DNA of 64,000 nucleotides from Clarkia xantiana subsp. parviflora. Taxonomy: Eukaryota > Streptophyta > Magnoliopsida > Myrtales > Onagraceae. Positions within the stretch are counted from its first letter, which is position 1; each line of letters starts with the position of its first letter. The notes under the pieces are model-generated. The model had not been told where the DNA came from, did no database searches, and saw only the letters and a list, made by a program, of their open reading frames with translations. Both the position numbers and the translations under genes were made by a program. This document shows, in pieces, positions 43,578 through 54,153 of the stretch. The stretch is from the NCBI GenBank assembly GCA_036873135.1, contig JAPTYO010000022.1, positions 4,460,979-4,524,978 of the forward strand, given 5' to 3'.

Positions 43578-46500
43578 GTGAAAATCGGGTCCGCTCTGAC
43601 TGAGGAGACGGCCCAAGAACTGATTGATCTGTTGAAGGAGTTCAAGGAGCTGTTTGCCTGGTCCCCGAGTGACATGCCAGGAATCAGCCCCGATGTGATT
43701 ACTCATGAGCTGAAGATTGACCCCGCAACCAAGCCGATTACACAAAGAAGGCGCCCGATGGGTGCCGACAAGAAGATTGCGATCCAGCAAGAGGTGGGCA
43801 GATTGCTCGATGCTGGATTTATCAAGGAGCTCCGATTCCAGACCTGGGTCGCCAACCCAGTCCTGGTAAAGAAGAGCAATGGAAAGTGGCGGATGTGTGT
43901 TGATTTCCGCGACCTAAACAAAGCATGCCCGAAGGATTGCTATCCGCTCCCGAGGATCAACCAGCTGGTGGATGCAACATCGGGACATGAGTTGCTGAGC
44001 TTTATGGATGCCTACTCCGGCTACAATCAGATCAAGATGTTCAAGGAGGACGCCCCCCCCATACCGCCTTTTATGCTGATAGCGACATCTATCACTATGA
44101 TGTCATGCCCTTTGGACTGATCAATGCAGGTGCAACTTATCAGAGGATGGTGAACAAGCTGTTCGGGGATATGCTGGGGAGAACGATGGAGGCCTATGTG
44201 GACGATATGCTGGTAAAGTCCCGATAGGCCGAGGATCATGTTCACAACTTGGCCACGGCGTTCGAACGAATGAGGCTTCATCAAGTTCGCTTGAACCCAA
44301 CCAAGTGTGCCTTCGGAGTGCACTCAGGGAAATTTCTGGGCTTCATGGTGAGCCAGAGGGGAATCGAGGTGAACCCTGAGAAGCTGAAGGCGATCGAGGA
44401 GATGAATTCCCCGACGAACCATCGGGAGGTGCAGGTGCTGAATGGCCGACTAGCCGCGATGAACCGCTTCCTGTCCAAGGCAAGTGACTGATCCATGCCG
44501 TTCTTTGAAGTACTAAGGGCCAACAAGAAGTTTGAGTGGACTGCCAAGTGCGAAGAGGCGTCCCAGGCACTCAAGCAGCACCTCCGCACCCTCCCGCCGT
44601 TGGCGAAGCCCATTCTAGGCGAGCCACTCTACCTGTATTTGGCTGTTTCTGAATTTGCTGTTAGCTCTGTCTTAGTGAAAGTCGTAGAGGGTAACCAAGT
44701 CCCCGTCTATTATGTAAGCAAGGCACTCGCCAAGTCTGAAATGAATTATCCCGCCGTTAATAAGTATCTTTATGCGTTGATTGTTACTGCTCGGAAGCTG
44801 AGACCTTACTTCCATGCGCATGAGATTACCGTTTTGACGAATCAGCCCTTGAAACATTTTTTGAACCGACCTGATGCGTCGGGGAGATTAGTGAAATGGG
44901 CAGTCGAGCTTAGTGAGTTCCGCATTCTGTTTGCTCCGAGAACGGCTATTAAGGGCCAGGCGTTGGCGGATTTCATAGCAGAGTCTACAGCCCCCGATCT
45001 AGAAGAAGCGGGTCCTGTAGAGGGGGCAACCATGGAAGTCCCGATAGCAGAGCAGTCAGAACAGCCCGATAACGAAGACACTTGGGAGATGTATACCGAT
45101 GGCTCCTCAAATTCAGAAGGATCAGGAGCAGGGTTTGTACTGATACCGCCAGGTGGAGGCGAGCCCCTTCGATATGCCCTGGCCTTGACGTTTAGGGCCA
45201 CCAACAATGAAGCTGAATATGAGGCTCTCATCGCCGGCCTCAAGATTGCCAAAGGAACGGGAGTTGGTCACTTAAAGGTGAAGTGTGATGCGAGCCTGAT
45301 TGTGAACCAAGTCCAGGGGCGATACGAAGCAAAGAGCCCGATGATGAAATAGTACCTTCGCGAGGTGCAAACTTTGAAGGAGAGTTTCAAGAGCTTCGAT
45401 ATTGAGGCGATCCCGAGGGAGGATAACGTGGAAGCAGATGCCTTGAGCAAGTTCGCCTTGGGGGCACCCCCCGATGAAAGTCAGAAGGTGCACTTCTTGG
45501 AGAAGGTGATCCTATCAGCCACCGATCAATCGGAGGTATGTGCCATCGAGACCGGATCGGAGGAGCCCACTTGGATGACCCCGATAGCCGCGTACCTGAC
45601 TACGGGGGCAGTCCCTGATGATGAAGTAGCAGCCGGCAAATTACGCCGAATCGCGGTCAATTATGTGATGGTGGGCAATCAGCTGTATAAAAAGGGGTAT
45701 TTAACTCCTTACTTGAAATGTGTGGCTGAACCCGACATGGATCGGATCCTTAGGGAGGTGCACGGAGGATACTCGGCTTGTCATGAAGGTGCCTGATCTA
45801 TCGTGAGGAAAGTGCTAAACCTGGGCTATTACTGGCCCTCGATGAACAGGGAGGCAACGATGCTCGTCCGGTCCTGTGACGATTGCCAGAGGTACGCCCC
45901 GAATATCGTGGCTCCCGCTGCCGATCTGACGTCCATCAAGAGTGCTTGGCCCTTCGCGCAATGGGGAATCGATTTGGTAGGACCCCTTCCAGTTGCAAAA
46001 GGTCAGTGGCGATATTTGATTGTGGCTATTGATTATTTCTCGAAGTGGATAGAAGCTAAGGCATTGGCCAAGACAACGGGGAATCATATCCTCAAATTCC
46101 TCCAGACCCATATTATATCCCGATACGGGATCCCCAAGGTATTGATCAGCGATAACGGCCCTCCGTTTAACGGGGCCCAGTGGAAGGAGTACCTGGAGGA
46201 ACTGAAAATTGAGAATCGGACAGCCTCTGTCCATCATGCTCAAACCAATGGAAAGGTGGGGTCAGCCAACAAGATCGTGATGGATGGCCTGAAGAAGAGG
46301 GTCCACGCCTTGTAGGGAAAATGGCTGGACGAACTGGAAAACGTGCTTTGGGCTGTTAGAACAACACCCAAACGATCGACTGGGGAGACTCCGTTTGGCC
46401 TTGTTTATGGCACGGAGGAAGTTGCTCCCGTTGAAATAGCTGTGGCATCCCATCGGACGAGGTATTACGAACCTCTATCGAATGATGAAATGAGGCGCCT

Positions 46501-46804
46501 GGACTTGGACTTGGTCGAAGAGAAGAGGCGGAATGCCGAGGAGGCCAAGGCTCGGATGCGCCTGGCAACGGCCCGATATTACAATCGGCTAGTCAAGTCT
46601 CGATAATTCTTTGTCGGGGAACTGGTCTGGCGTCGGAACGAATTTACCCTTTTGGATCGGATCAACAAGATGTCACCAAAATGGGAAGGACCTTATAAGG
46701 TCGTGGGGATGCTAGCTCGAAATGCGTAAAAATTGGAAGACCTCGATGGCAATGTGTTGAAGCATTCTTTCAGTGGTGAACACTTGAAGAAATGTCATGT
46801 CTGA
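43578..46804 (+). pseudogene. Tat B Pol: RT, two RNases H, integrase
   Basis: Domain order is the same as in element A. RT keeps MCVDFRDLNKACPKDCYPLP and AYVDDMLVKS. RNase H I follows (VYYVSKALAKSEMNYPAV), then archaeal-type RNase H (WEMYTDGSSNSEGSGAGFV). The integrase zinc finger (CDDCQRYAP) and core (WGIDLVGPLP; LISDNGPPFNG) have intact catalytic residues. Frame changes occur at a C-run near 44052 (two extra C compared with the expected reading). In-frame stops occur near 44226, 44490, 45351, 45796, 46313 and 46604. The final GEHLKKCHV ends at 46804. The stops are mostly C-to-T changes. Confidence 0.88.
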
Positions 46805-46805
46805 T

Positions 46806-47240
46806 ATTAGTCGCCTTTAGTGGTGCAAGTTGTTTATTGTTTTGACTTGAAATAAACAGGTTTTGAGCCATCAATGAATAAAGAGGTTGCTTCCGATTAA
46901 ATCGCCTTAAGTGGTGTGGATAAATCTCCTTAAGTGGCGTGGTTTCGCCTTAAGTGGTGTGGTTTCGCCTTAAGTGGCGTGGTTTCGCCTTAAGTGGTGT
47001 GGATAAATCGCCTTAAGTGGCGTGGTTTCGCCTTAAGTGGTGTGGTTTCGCCTTAAGTGGCGTGGTTTCGCCTTAACTGGCGTGGATAAATCGCCTTAAG
47101 CGGCGTGAATAAATCACCTTAAGTGGTGTCGATAAATTGCCTTAAGTGGTGTGGGTAAGATGTCTTAAGTGACGTGTTGAATCACTCTAAGTGGTATGAT
47201 CAAGTCGCCTTAAGTGGCATGGTTAATTCACCTTAAGTGG
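46806..47240. repeat. Tandem repeat at the pol/antisense junction of Tat B
   Basis: About 20 units of GTTTCGCCTTAAGTGGCGTG or the longer GATAAATCGCCTTAAGTGG form. Each carries CGCC-TTAAGT-GGCG, a 4-bp stem hairpin. Related in core to the array of A but with a different linker and higher copy number. Confidence 0.92.
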
Positions 47241-47336
47241 TGCAGCGATGATCGGAACCAAAATGGATTGATATTATAAATGGAAATATGGTTCACAACA
47301 AGAGAATGAAATTACAAAGGATCCTAAGATAAATCG

Positions 47337-50252
47337 TTAAGCTTGGTCCTTGGCAGCATCGAGGGGAGCAGAGTCCACGAGGTCCGTGGCAGAAGGCTCC
47401 GCGATCGGAGGATCGGATCCTGGAAGATTGGCCGCAGGAGGATCGGACCCTTGGAGGTCAGCCAGTGAAGAGTCGATTGTCAGGGGGTCAGTTGTTGAGA
47501 GGTCTGTACTTGGAGGCTCTACCGTGCCTTCAGCACCCGCAGTCCCCTCGGGGGTGTTGGCCCCGTCGCTCTCCTCTGAAAGGCTGAAATACCTCTCCGC
47601 GAAGGGGGCGAGAGTCTGAGACTTGGTGAAGTCAATGGCACCACCATACTACAGATGGAGCTCCTCGACAGCATTGAGCAAGGTGGTCTCCATCTCCGCG
47701 TTACAGAACCTCACCGCGTCCACTTTGAAATCATCGGAGCCCCGATAATCTTCCCGACCCTTGGCCTCAGCCTTGGCCAGCTTGGTGGGAAACTCAGCGA
47801 GTTCCCGCTCCATCTGTTGGGACAGATTGGCGAGAAGGACTTTCTCAGCCTCCAGTCCCGCCTTGGCGTCCTCAAGGGCCTTCTTCTCAAGGACGAGCCT
47901 GTCTCGATCCTCCGCGCACCCCTACTGCTCTTCCTTGAGCTTTTGTCGCTCCTGCTTCAGCAACCGCTCAAAGTCGTGGACCTGCCTCAGGAGGTCCCGA
48001 GTCTTCTGGTTAAGGAGGGCCTGCTCCTTAACCAGCTTGCCCCTTGACGATTCGGAGGCAACCAGATCCTCCTCGAGCTTGGCCAAGACCTCGGGGGCCG
48101 CCTTGGCTCGCTCCTGCTCCAGGGCCAGGATGTACCCGAAACAGCGGTGTTGGTCCGCCATTTCCTGTGGAAAGGGAAGGAAGAGGTTAGTACATGAGAA
48201 TATTTTACCTTATATACTAAGTGTAAAGACAGGAAACCTTACCTCCACGCGACGCACGGCCATTTCGCGAATGTCCCTGTGGATGTCCTCTCGAGCTAAG
48301 GAGAGCGGGAGCTTCAAAGATGGCGGAACTAAACCTGCCAGCAGGTGCAGACCCAGTTCCGGTGGTGCATCACCCCGACGGAGCGGGACCCCTTGCAATG
48401 ACTCGATCGGGGTCCAGGGAGCCGCCGCCTGGTCGGGGGTGTAAAGCTGATAGAAACTCCCGTCTAAGGGGAGAGGGGGAAGAAAGACCTGAATGTCGGA
48501 GGTGCGTGCCTCCGACCCGCCGTGAGACCCAGTCGTCCCTTCAGGAGTCAGGCTCAAGATCGACGAATGTTGTTGTGTCGGAGAAGATGGAGGCAGCCCT
48601 TCGGGAGTCGGCTCCAATGGGGTCTGCCTCACCCCCCCGACGACGAATCAGGGCTTGACCCTCGCTCGCCTCCTCAGAAGAGTGAGAAACTTCCAGGTCA
48701 ACCACCCGCTGAACTGACCGTCCGTCGGGGCATCTTCAGTCCCCGATCCTCTCGGGGCAGGAAGTGAAAGGAGGGGCTCTCCGACCCGGGCGTCGGAGGG
48801 TGGCGCCCCCGCTGAAGCTCCAGCTCCCGATTGACCTGCAGCTGGAGGACGAGAAGCTTCAGAAAGATAATCAGGAAGTTGATCAGGATCCTTACACCAA
48901 ATGACGCGACGGGAGAGATACTGGTCCTTCCCGTAATAATTGTAATAACCCGCTTTAAGAATTCGGGGAGTTTCTCCTTGCAGGATGCGGTTGATCCCTT
49001 CGATCCTGGCTCTCTTATCGGAGGGGATTAACTCCTCGGGAATACGCCTCCTGTAAAATCGGATTGCTAATCGGAGCTGCTTACCTTCTTCGGGAGTCTG
49101 GGTGTTGAAGATCTGCTCCATCTTCTCCACCCGGGCCCGCTTGACCTCCTCCGCAGATGGAGGTGCTGATGAGGAGGCGGCCCTCTTCGAGGACTTCCTC
49201 TTCCTTGCGGGGCGTTGGACGGCATCGGTCTCCTCCTGCTTAAGCATGATATTGGTCAGCAATGATACCTTCTTAGCTGCAAAGACGAAAACAAAGGTGC
49301 GATTAGGATATTACCCAAGGAACGACATTGGAGGGGCCGTCGAAGAGTTGACCCCCGGAGGCAACATCAAGGAATCGGATCCCGGCCAGAACCAGATCCC
49401 GCTCCCCGATGGAGTTGGCATCGAGGGGAGCGAAGGAATCCCCCCAGCGATAGAGTTGGATGCAGTGGAGAATCTGAAAATCCTCCTCGGAGTAAGTATG
49501 ATAAGCGGGAGGAGGGTCTGCCCCAACCTCCCATCGTGGCCACGGAATGGAGCTGTTCCAAATGAAGAAGTAATTCTTCTTCCAGCCACTGTTGTCGGGC
49601 CCCGAGTCAGCGATAAGCCCCCGACCTTTGGCGACCTTCCAGGTGTCACCATTCCAGCTGTATCGGGAAATCTGCGCCTTGCTCCATTTAGGCATCCGCG
49701 GGTAGAAGGCACAGATCCCGGCATCATTGCACTTCATTCCGTAGAAGGTCCGGAAAAGTCGGAGGCTATAGGTCCACTGTTGGCGGAGGCAAAGGACATG
49801 GAAGGCGATCTACACACGGATGGCGTGGGGGGAAAAACTAGTCGGATGTGTTTTGTAATATTCACACATCTCGACTAGATCCCCACAGAAAGGGAATCGG
49901 ATCCCCGCCGATACTTGCCCGGCGGAGATAAATACCTCCCCTTCCCGGGGACGAGTGACCACAGGGTCGCCCGGGATGCGGGGGCGAGGAAAGGGGAAGC
50001 GAGGCTCCCGGGTGGAAGTAATACATTCTTCCCGGAGAGCTACATCGTAGGCGGTTTCCGAAATCTTATTACAACTATAATCAAACTTGAAGGGCTTTCT
50101 CCCCCCGGAACTTGATTCACCGTCTGGAAAATGATCATGGCAAGAAAAGGCACGGTTGATTTTTGGAAAAGTCCGGGTAAGACTGATTGAGATAAAAGAA
50201 AAACTATGCTAACAGTTTTTTCGGAATCAGAGGAAGAAATCTTACCAGACAT
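47337..50252 (-). pseudogene. Tat antisense gene of element B
   Basis: The gene is colinear with the antisense gene of A. ATG at 50252 is followed after 7 bases by GTAAGATT. The conserved domain is read at 49737-49315 (FYPRMPKWSKAQISRYSW; WKVAKGRGLIADSGP) and keeps the Arg that is a stop in A. It continues HTYSEEDFQILHCIQLYRWG. A basic exon (49262-48650; LLTNIMLKQEETDAVQRPAR; GYYNYYGKDQYLSRRVIWCK) shifts frame near 48700, and the coiled coil is at 48161-47650 (LVASESSRGKLVKEQALLNQ) with stops near 47921 and 47651. The acidic tail has repeated GSDPP motifs and ends at 47337. The upstream TATA box is at 50401-50406. The product is unknown; it may be a nuclear or structural protein. Confidence 0.72.
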
Positions 50253-50400
50253 GTTGAATCGGAGAAGAAAAGATGATCCTGGTGGTCGGAGATCCTGGTT
50301 GCCGGAGTGCTGATCAGAAATCAGAAGAGAGAGCTTGAGCTTTTGAAATCACAGAGGATGAAACGGTGGAGGAGAACTGAATAGTGCCAAGATTTGGGGA

Positions 50401-50406
50401 TTTATA
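50401..50406 (-). promoter_or_regulatory. TATA box of the antisense gene (Tat B)
   Basis: Minus-strand CTCCTATAAATCCCC, 149 bp before the antisense ATG and matching the position in A (147 bp). The stretch between the ATG and the 3' LTR (50253-50754) otherwise holds no gene. Confidence 0.6.
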
Positions 50407-50754
50407 GGAGAGAAGACAACCAAAGAGACGTTGCAATCTGGACCGTTGAAGATGAAACGCCTCAACCTGAGTCGTTGAGAAGCTAGCGACAAAACGGCTA
50501 GAAAGTGCTTTTTCAGAAAAAGCAGGCACGGGTACCCAAGCCGTCGCTTCATCACCCATCGCATTTTAATAGTTGAGTAACTGAGAAATCCTTTCGGATT
50601 CGGTGGTTATCCTCGGAATATCGGGGAATCATGGATGAGAAGATCCGCGTCAGAAGCTAGAAGGTCCGAAGTTAAAAGCCTCTGATGCCGATATCGGGAG
50701 GTCCGGAGTTGAAAGACACGACGAACTATAAGTCCCTCATGTCTTGGGGGCAAA

Positions 50755-51412
50755 TGATGGGTTTCGATATAGCCGTTAGGCCCATTAACGACGAGTAAAC
50801 GGTGAAGTAGGCCCAATGGGCTCCAAAAGAGGCCTAGAAGGCCAATGTGAGGGGTCCCGATAAGGTCGGTCCCGACATATGAGCTGTACGCTCCTGATGA
50901 TATGCCTTTGAGTAGGCCCCGATGATATGCCTTTGAGTAGGCCCCGATGATATGCCTTTAAGTAGGCCCCGATGTTGAATCTCTGAGGATGTTGGCCCTG
51001 TCCCGATGACGAGGGGCCCCGAGCGGTGACCAAAGGAGATAACTCTGGAGTCCCCGACTTCCGTCGGGACTTGCCACCAGAGGATGAGGCCGAGAAACAC
51101 GCCCACTATTAGCATAGTGGGGTAGTGGCCTGAAAAGATGGAACGTGGGCTAACTGCCCCTGGCAGTTACCATGACAGGTAACTGGGGTAACTCCTCCCC
51201 TATATAAAGGAAGGAGTTACCTCAGAACTCAGATACGCTGATTTACACACTTATACCTTCATACTTGCTTGCCTACATCGAGATACACATTTAAGCATCG
51301 GAGAGGGATTCTGGGTCACCGCCCGGTTTATCCCCTTCTTGCAGGATTACTTGGAGCAAAGGAGTTCGGACTTCCGTCAAGAACGTGCCGGAGTTCCAAC
51401 CGTGATCCAACA
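50755..51412 (+). repeat. 3' LTR of Tat B
   Basis: 658 bp, nearly identical by eye to the 5' LTR, preceded by the polypurine tract CTTGGGGGCAAA (50743-50754). TATA box at 51201-51208. It ends CCAACA before GTCCC. Confidence 0.95.
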
Positions 51413-51417
51413 GTCCC

Positions 51418-52496
51418 CTATTCGGATCCGAATCTGGTGGTAACCACTTTTTAAATCCAGCTTACTGAACACGCAAGCACCACCTAGTTGATCTAATAAG
51501 TCATCGAAACAAAGGATAGGAAAACGATAGCGTACTGTTATCTTATTGATTGCCCGACTGTCGACACACATGCGCCAGGTGCCGTCTTTTTTGGGTGAGG
51601 AGGGCTGGGACAGCGCAGGGGCCAAGGCTCTCACGAATGTGACCCTTAGCGAGCAATTCTTCAACTTCCCTACGCAGCTCCTCATGTTTCTTCGGACTCA
51701 TACGATAATGCGGCCGATTAGGCAAAGCCGCACCAGGGACTGAATCAATATGGTGTTGTATATCACACAGAGGGGGTAAGTCAGGTGGTAGGGACTCAGG
51801 GAATACGTCAGCAAATTCCTGCAGTAAGGATTGAACTTCTACTGGCACATCAACAGACTGATTAGATGCAATTTCATGAGAGAATAACAGAAACACTATT
51901 TTCGATTCCTCCATCGCAGCCTGAAAAGGGCCACGAGAAAGTAATGTAGCATGTTTCTGCTCTATCGTGATAGGTGTAGCACGAGGTCTGCTCGGGACCA
52001 GCACTATCTTTTTGCCATGAAACATAACGGAATAAGTGTTTGAACGACCTCTATGCTGCACATCAAGGTCATATTGCCAGGGACGACCAATAAGTAAATG
52101 ACAAGCATCCATGGGAACCACATCACATGAAATCTGATCATTATAAGTAGAACCAATAGAGAACTGCACAAGGGCACGTTTAGAGACAGTGACATCCATA
52201 CCCTTTTTTAGCCAAGCGAGCTTATACGGCTTCGGATGATCGTCCACAGTGAGACCCAATTTCGTGACTGCCGTATCTGAGATCACGTTCTCGCAGCTGC
52301 CTGTGTCAATAATGAAAGTGCACACTTTACCACCGATAGTGCATGTAGACTGGAACAGGTTAGTACGCAACCATGAAGAATCTGCCTCCGGGGCCCGATG
52401 ATTCAAAAACGTTCGTCGAACCATCAAGAGCGGGCCAGTATCTCCGGTGACATGCTCCTCAACTACGTCATCACTGGGGGAATAATCATCATACAT
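51418..52496 (-). pseudogene. Protease and N-terminal RT of the chromovirus-like element
   Basis: One open frame (52496-51543) gives the retropepsin site FIIDTGSCENVIS with an intact DTGS, a long linker (MDACHLLIGRPWQYDLDVQH) and the RT start ([40 protein letters not shown]). A frameshift near 51590 leads into [20 protein letters not shown] and [16 protein letters not shown], where Tat B is inserted. Protease would process the polyprotein and RT copies the RNA. The rest of RT is at 40930 downward. Confidence 0.88.
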
Positions 52497-52499
52497 TGG

Positions 52500-53493
52500 A
52501 TTATATAAACAACAAAAGAGTCATCTACCTCGCCAACATCATTCGAGAAGAGACCCCGCGTGCCAGGAGCTGATTTACGACACTCCGATTGTCGATGGCC
52601 AGGTTCACCGCACTTGAAGCATCTCAGTCCTCCGCCACCGCGACCTTGAGGGGGTGCTGTAACAGCACGAACAGTTTGAGGGTTTGTTTGCACGGCAATT
52701 CCACGAGGGGTGGGTGTTGATGGACCAGCCACTGAGCCAGATTGGCGGAATCCAACATTGGTACGGCGAGCTGCCTGCTTTTCTGCTTGTAAAGCACGTT
52801 GATATGCTTCAGTCACGGTCAAAGGATCAAACATGTTCAGCACATCTTGTAATTGCAGACGCAAACCTCCAATATAACGCGAGACCATCTGAGCCGGAGA
52901 TTCAGAAAGGTCATTACGAGCTTGCAATTGGTAGAACTCCTGAGTATAATCGTCAACAGAACGAGCACCCTGACGGATCAACTGGAAGCGTTGGTACACT
53001 TCCCGCTCATAATTGTAGGGCAAGAAGGCATCCTTGATTTTTTTTTCTTAAACTTATCCCAGGTGTTGATTTTTGGCTTACCGTGATGAACACGAGACTT
53101 CTTCAATTGTTGCCACCATGCTTGAGCGTGACCACGCAGACGGGTAGCAACCAAGGGCACACGTTTGTCGTCTGGAACCTCCTTGAAATCCAGCACTTCT
53201 TCCACTTGAGCTAGCAAATCCAGAAATTCATCACCTTTAAGGCCACCACCGAACTCTGGTATGTCTATCCGAAATCCGATCTCCCAACGCCGATCTTGTG
53301 CAGGTTGGTTGACTCGTGCAAACGGGTTCTCGGCTGGGGGTGTCTCGTCTTCCATCTCCTCCTCTTCCTCATAATAGAAGTCATCAAATTACTGGGTCAG
53401 TTCGTCGATCCGGCGTTGTTGTTCTTCAATGATTCGTTGTTGGTCGTCGTAAACACGTCGCCATTCGGCCGGTGGACGTCCTCGTGGTAGCAT
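52500..53493 (-). pseudogene. Gag of the chromovirus-like element
   Basis: The start is MLPRGRPPAEWRRVYDDQQR at 53493, 16 bases after the primer site. A coiled-coil stretch (RIIEEQQRRIDELTQ) ends at an in-frame TAA. The capsid follows (RWEIGFRIDIPEFGGGLKGD; VATRLRGHAQAWWQQLKKSR). An indel in an A/T homopolymer near 53040 shifts frame. The second half (53023-52500) gives NYEREVYQRFQLIRQGARSV and the CCHC knuckle CFKCGEPGHRQSEC. The protein would form the particle and bind genomic RNA. Confidence 0.88.
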
Positions 53494-53508
53494 CGCGCAG
53501 GATCGAAT

Positions 53509-53522
53509 GGAATCTGATACCA
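53509..53522 (-). promoter_or_regulatory. Primer-binding site of the chromovirus-like element
   Basis: The reverse complement reads TGGTATCAGATTCC, 3 bases after the LTR end CATCA. It matches the 3' end of initiator tRNA-Met (TGGTATCAGAGC...) for its first ten bases. Confidence 0.8.
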
Positions 53523-53525
53523 CTC

Positions 53526-53939
53526 TGATGCAGCGTGATAGGAAGCGCAAATTCGTTGATTCTAAGAATACCCAAAAATTGACGTAGATTTGAAGAAAAT
53601 CCTCGATTTTCTGATTTATCAAATAACTGAATGCAAATTCGTCCAACAATGTCTTAAATAGAAAACCCTAAACTGCGAAATAACCGAAAATAACGAACAA
53701 GTCCCGAATAAACTAAAAACTGCAAAAAAGACCCGAAATAATATTAAAACGCAATTTTGAAGCCCTAGATGATGGATTTGGCCAAAAAGCAGCGTATTTC
53801 ACGGCGTAGCCGTGATTTTGAACCGGAGCACCGTTTCTGATCGAAAAACACTATTCACGCGCCAAAATCCGAACGTCCGCCCGAAAAACACTATTCACGA
53901 CAAAAAATCTTTGAAATCTATTCGGCTTCGCCTGCATCA
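53526..53939 (-). repeat. 5' LTR of the chromovirus-like element
   Basis: 414 bp; element sense TGATGCAGGCGAAG ... CACGCTGCATCA. Two GTGAATAGTGTTTTTCG words recur in its 5' half. A near-perfect 17-bp direct duplication of its outer end follows at 53940-53957. The outer end is about 215 bp from the sufB stop codon. Confidence 0.88.
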
Positions 53940-54153
53940 CATTTCGCCTGCATCACATTCACTACCGAAATCAATATTGACATTTATTTGGTTTCTTGTA
54001 TTCCAATCCAACCAAGTAGATAGATAGATAATGATGCCACACCCCTACAAACAGACACATAGCTATGACCGGTGCGTGGTACATTCATTACATTACATTA
54101 CATGGGTTGTTAATGGATAAAAGGGTTTTGTATTTATACTCTATGGAAAGCAA

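Larger units (their letters stand above)
40931..51412 (+). mobile_element. Complete Tat-lineage element B
   Basis: LTRs at 40931-41587 and 50755-51412 with the 5-bp duplication GTCCC (40926-40930; 51413-51417). Same family as element A, with the same order and signals. It differs in having more nonsense codons (many CGA to TGA or CAG to TAG, as expected from decay of methylated C) and an internal gag deletion that removed the nucleocapsid knuckle. Catalytic residues of protease, RT and integrase are intact. It is inserted in the RT of the chromovirus-like element. Confidence 0.95.
37034..53939 (-). mobile_element. Chromovirus-like Ty3/Gypsy element, split by a TRIM and Tat B
   Basis: Minus-strand element with LTRs at 53526-53939 (5') and 37034-37468 (3'), a TGGTATCAGATTCC primer site and a CCCCGGAGGGAA polypurine tract. 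Gag with CCHC knuckle, protease, RT, RNase H and integrase occur in the Ty3 order. Coding pieces lie at 52500-53493, 51418-52496, 39898-40930 and 37557-38513. No chromodomain could be recognised after the integrase, so 'chromovirus' is a family-level guess from RT/integrase style and LTR ends (TGATG...CATCA). Tat B (40931-51412) splits RT, and a miniature element (38629-39892) splits RNase H from integrase. No flanking duplication was found. Confidence 0.85.
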
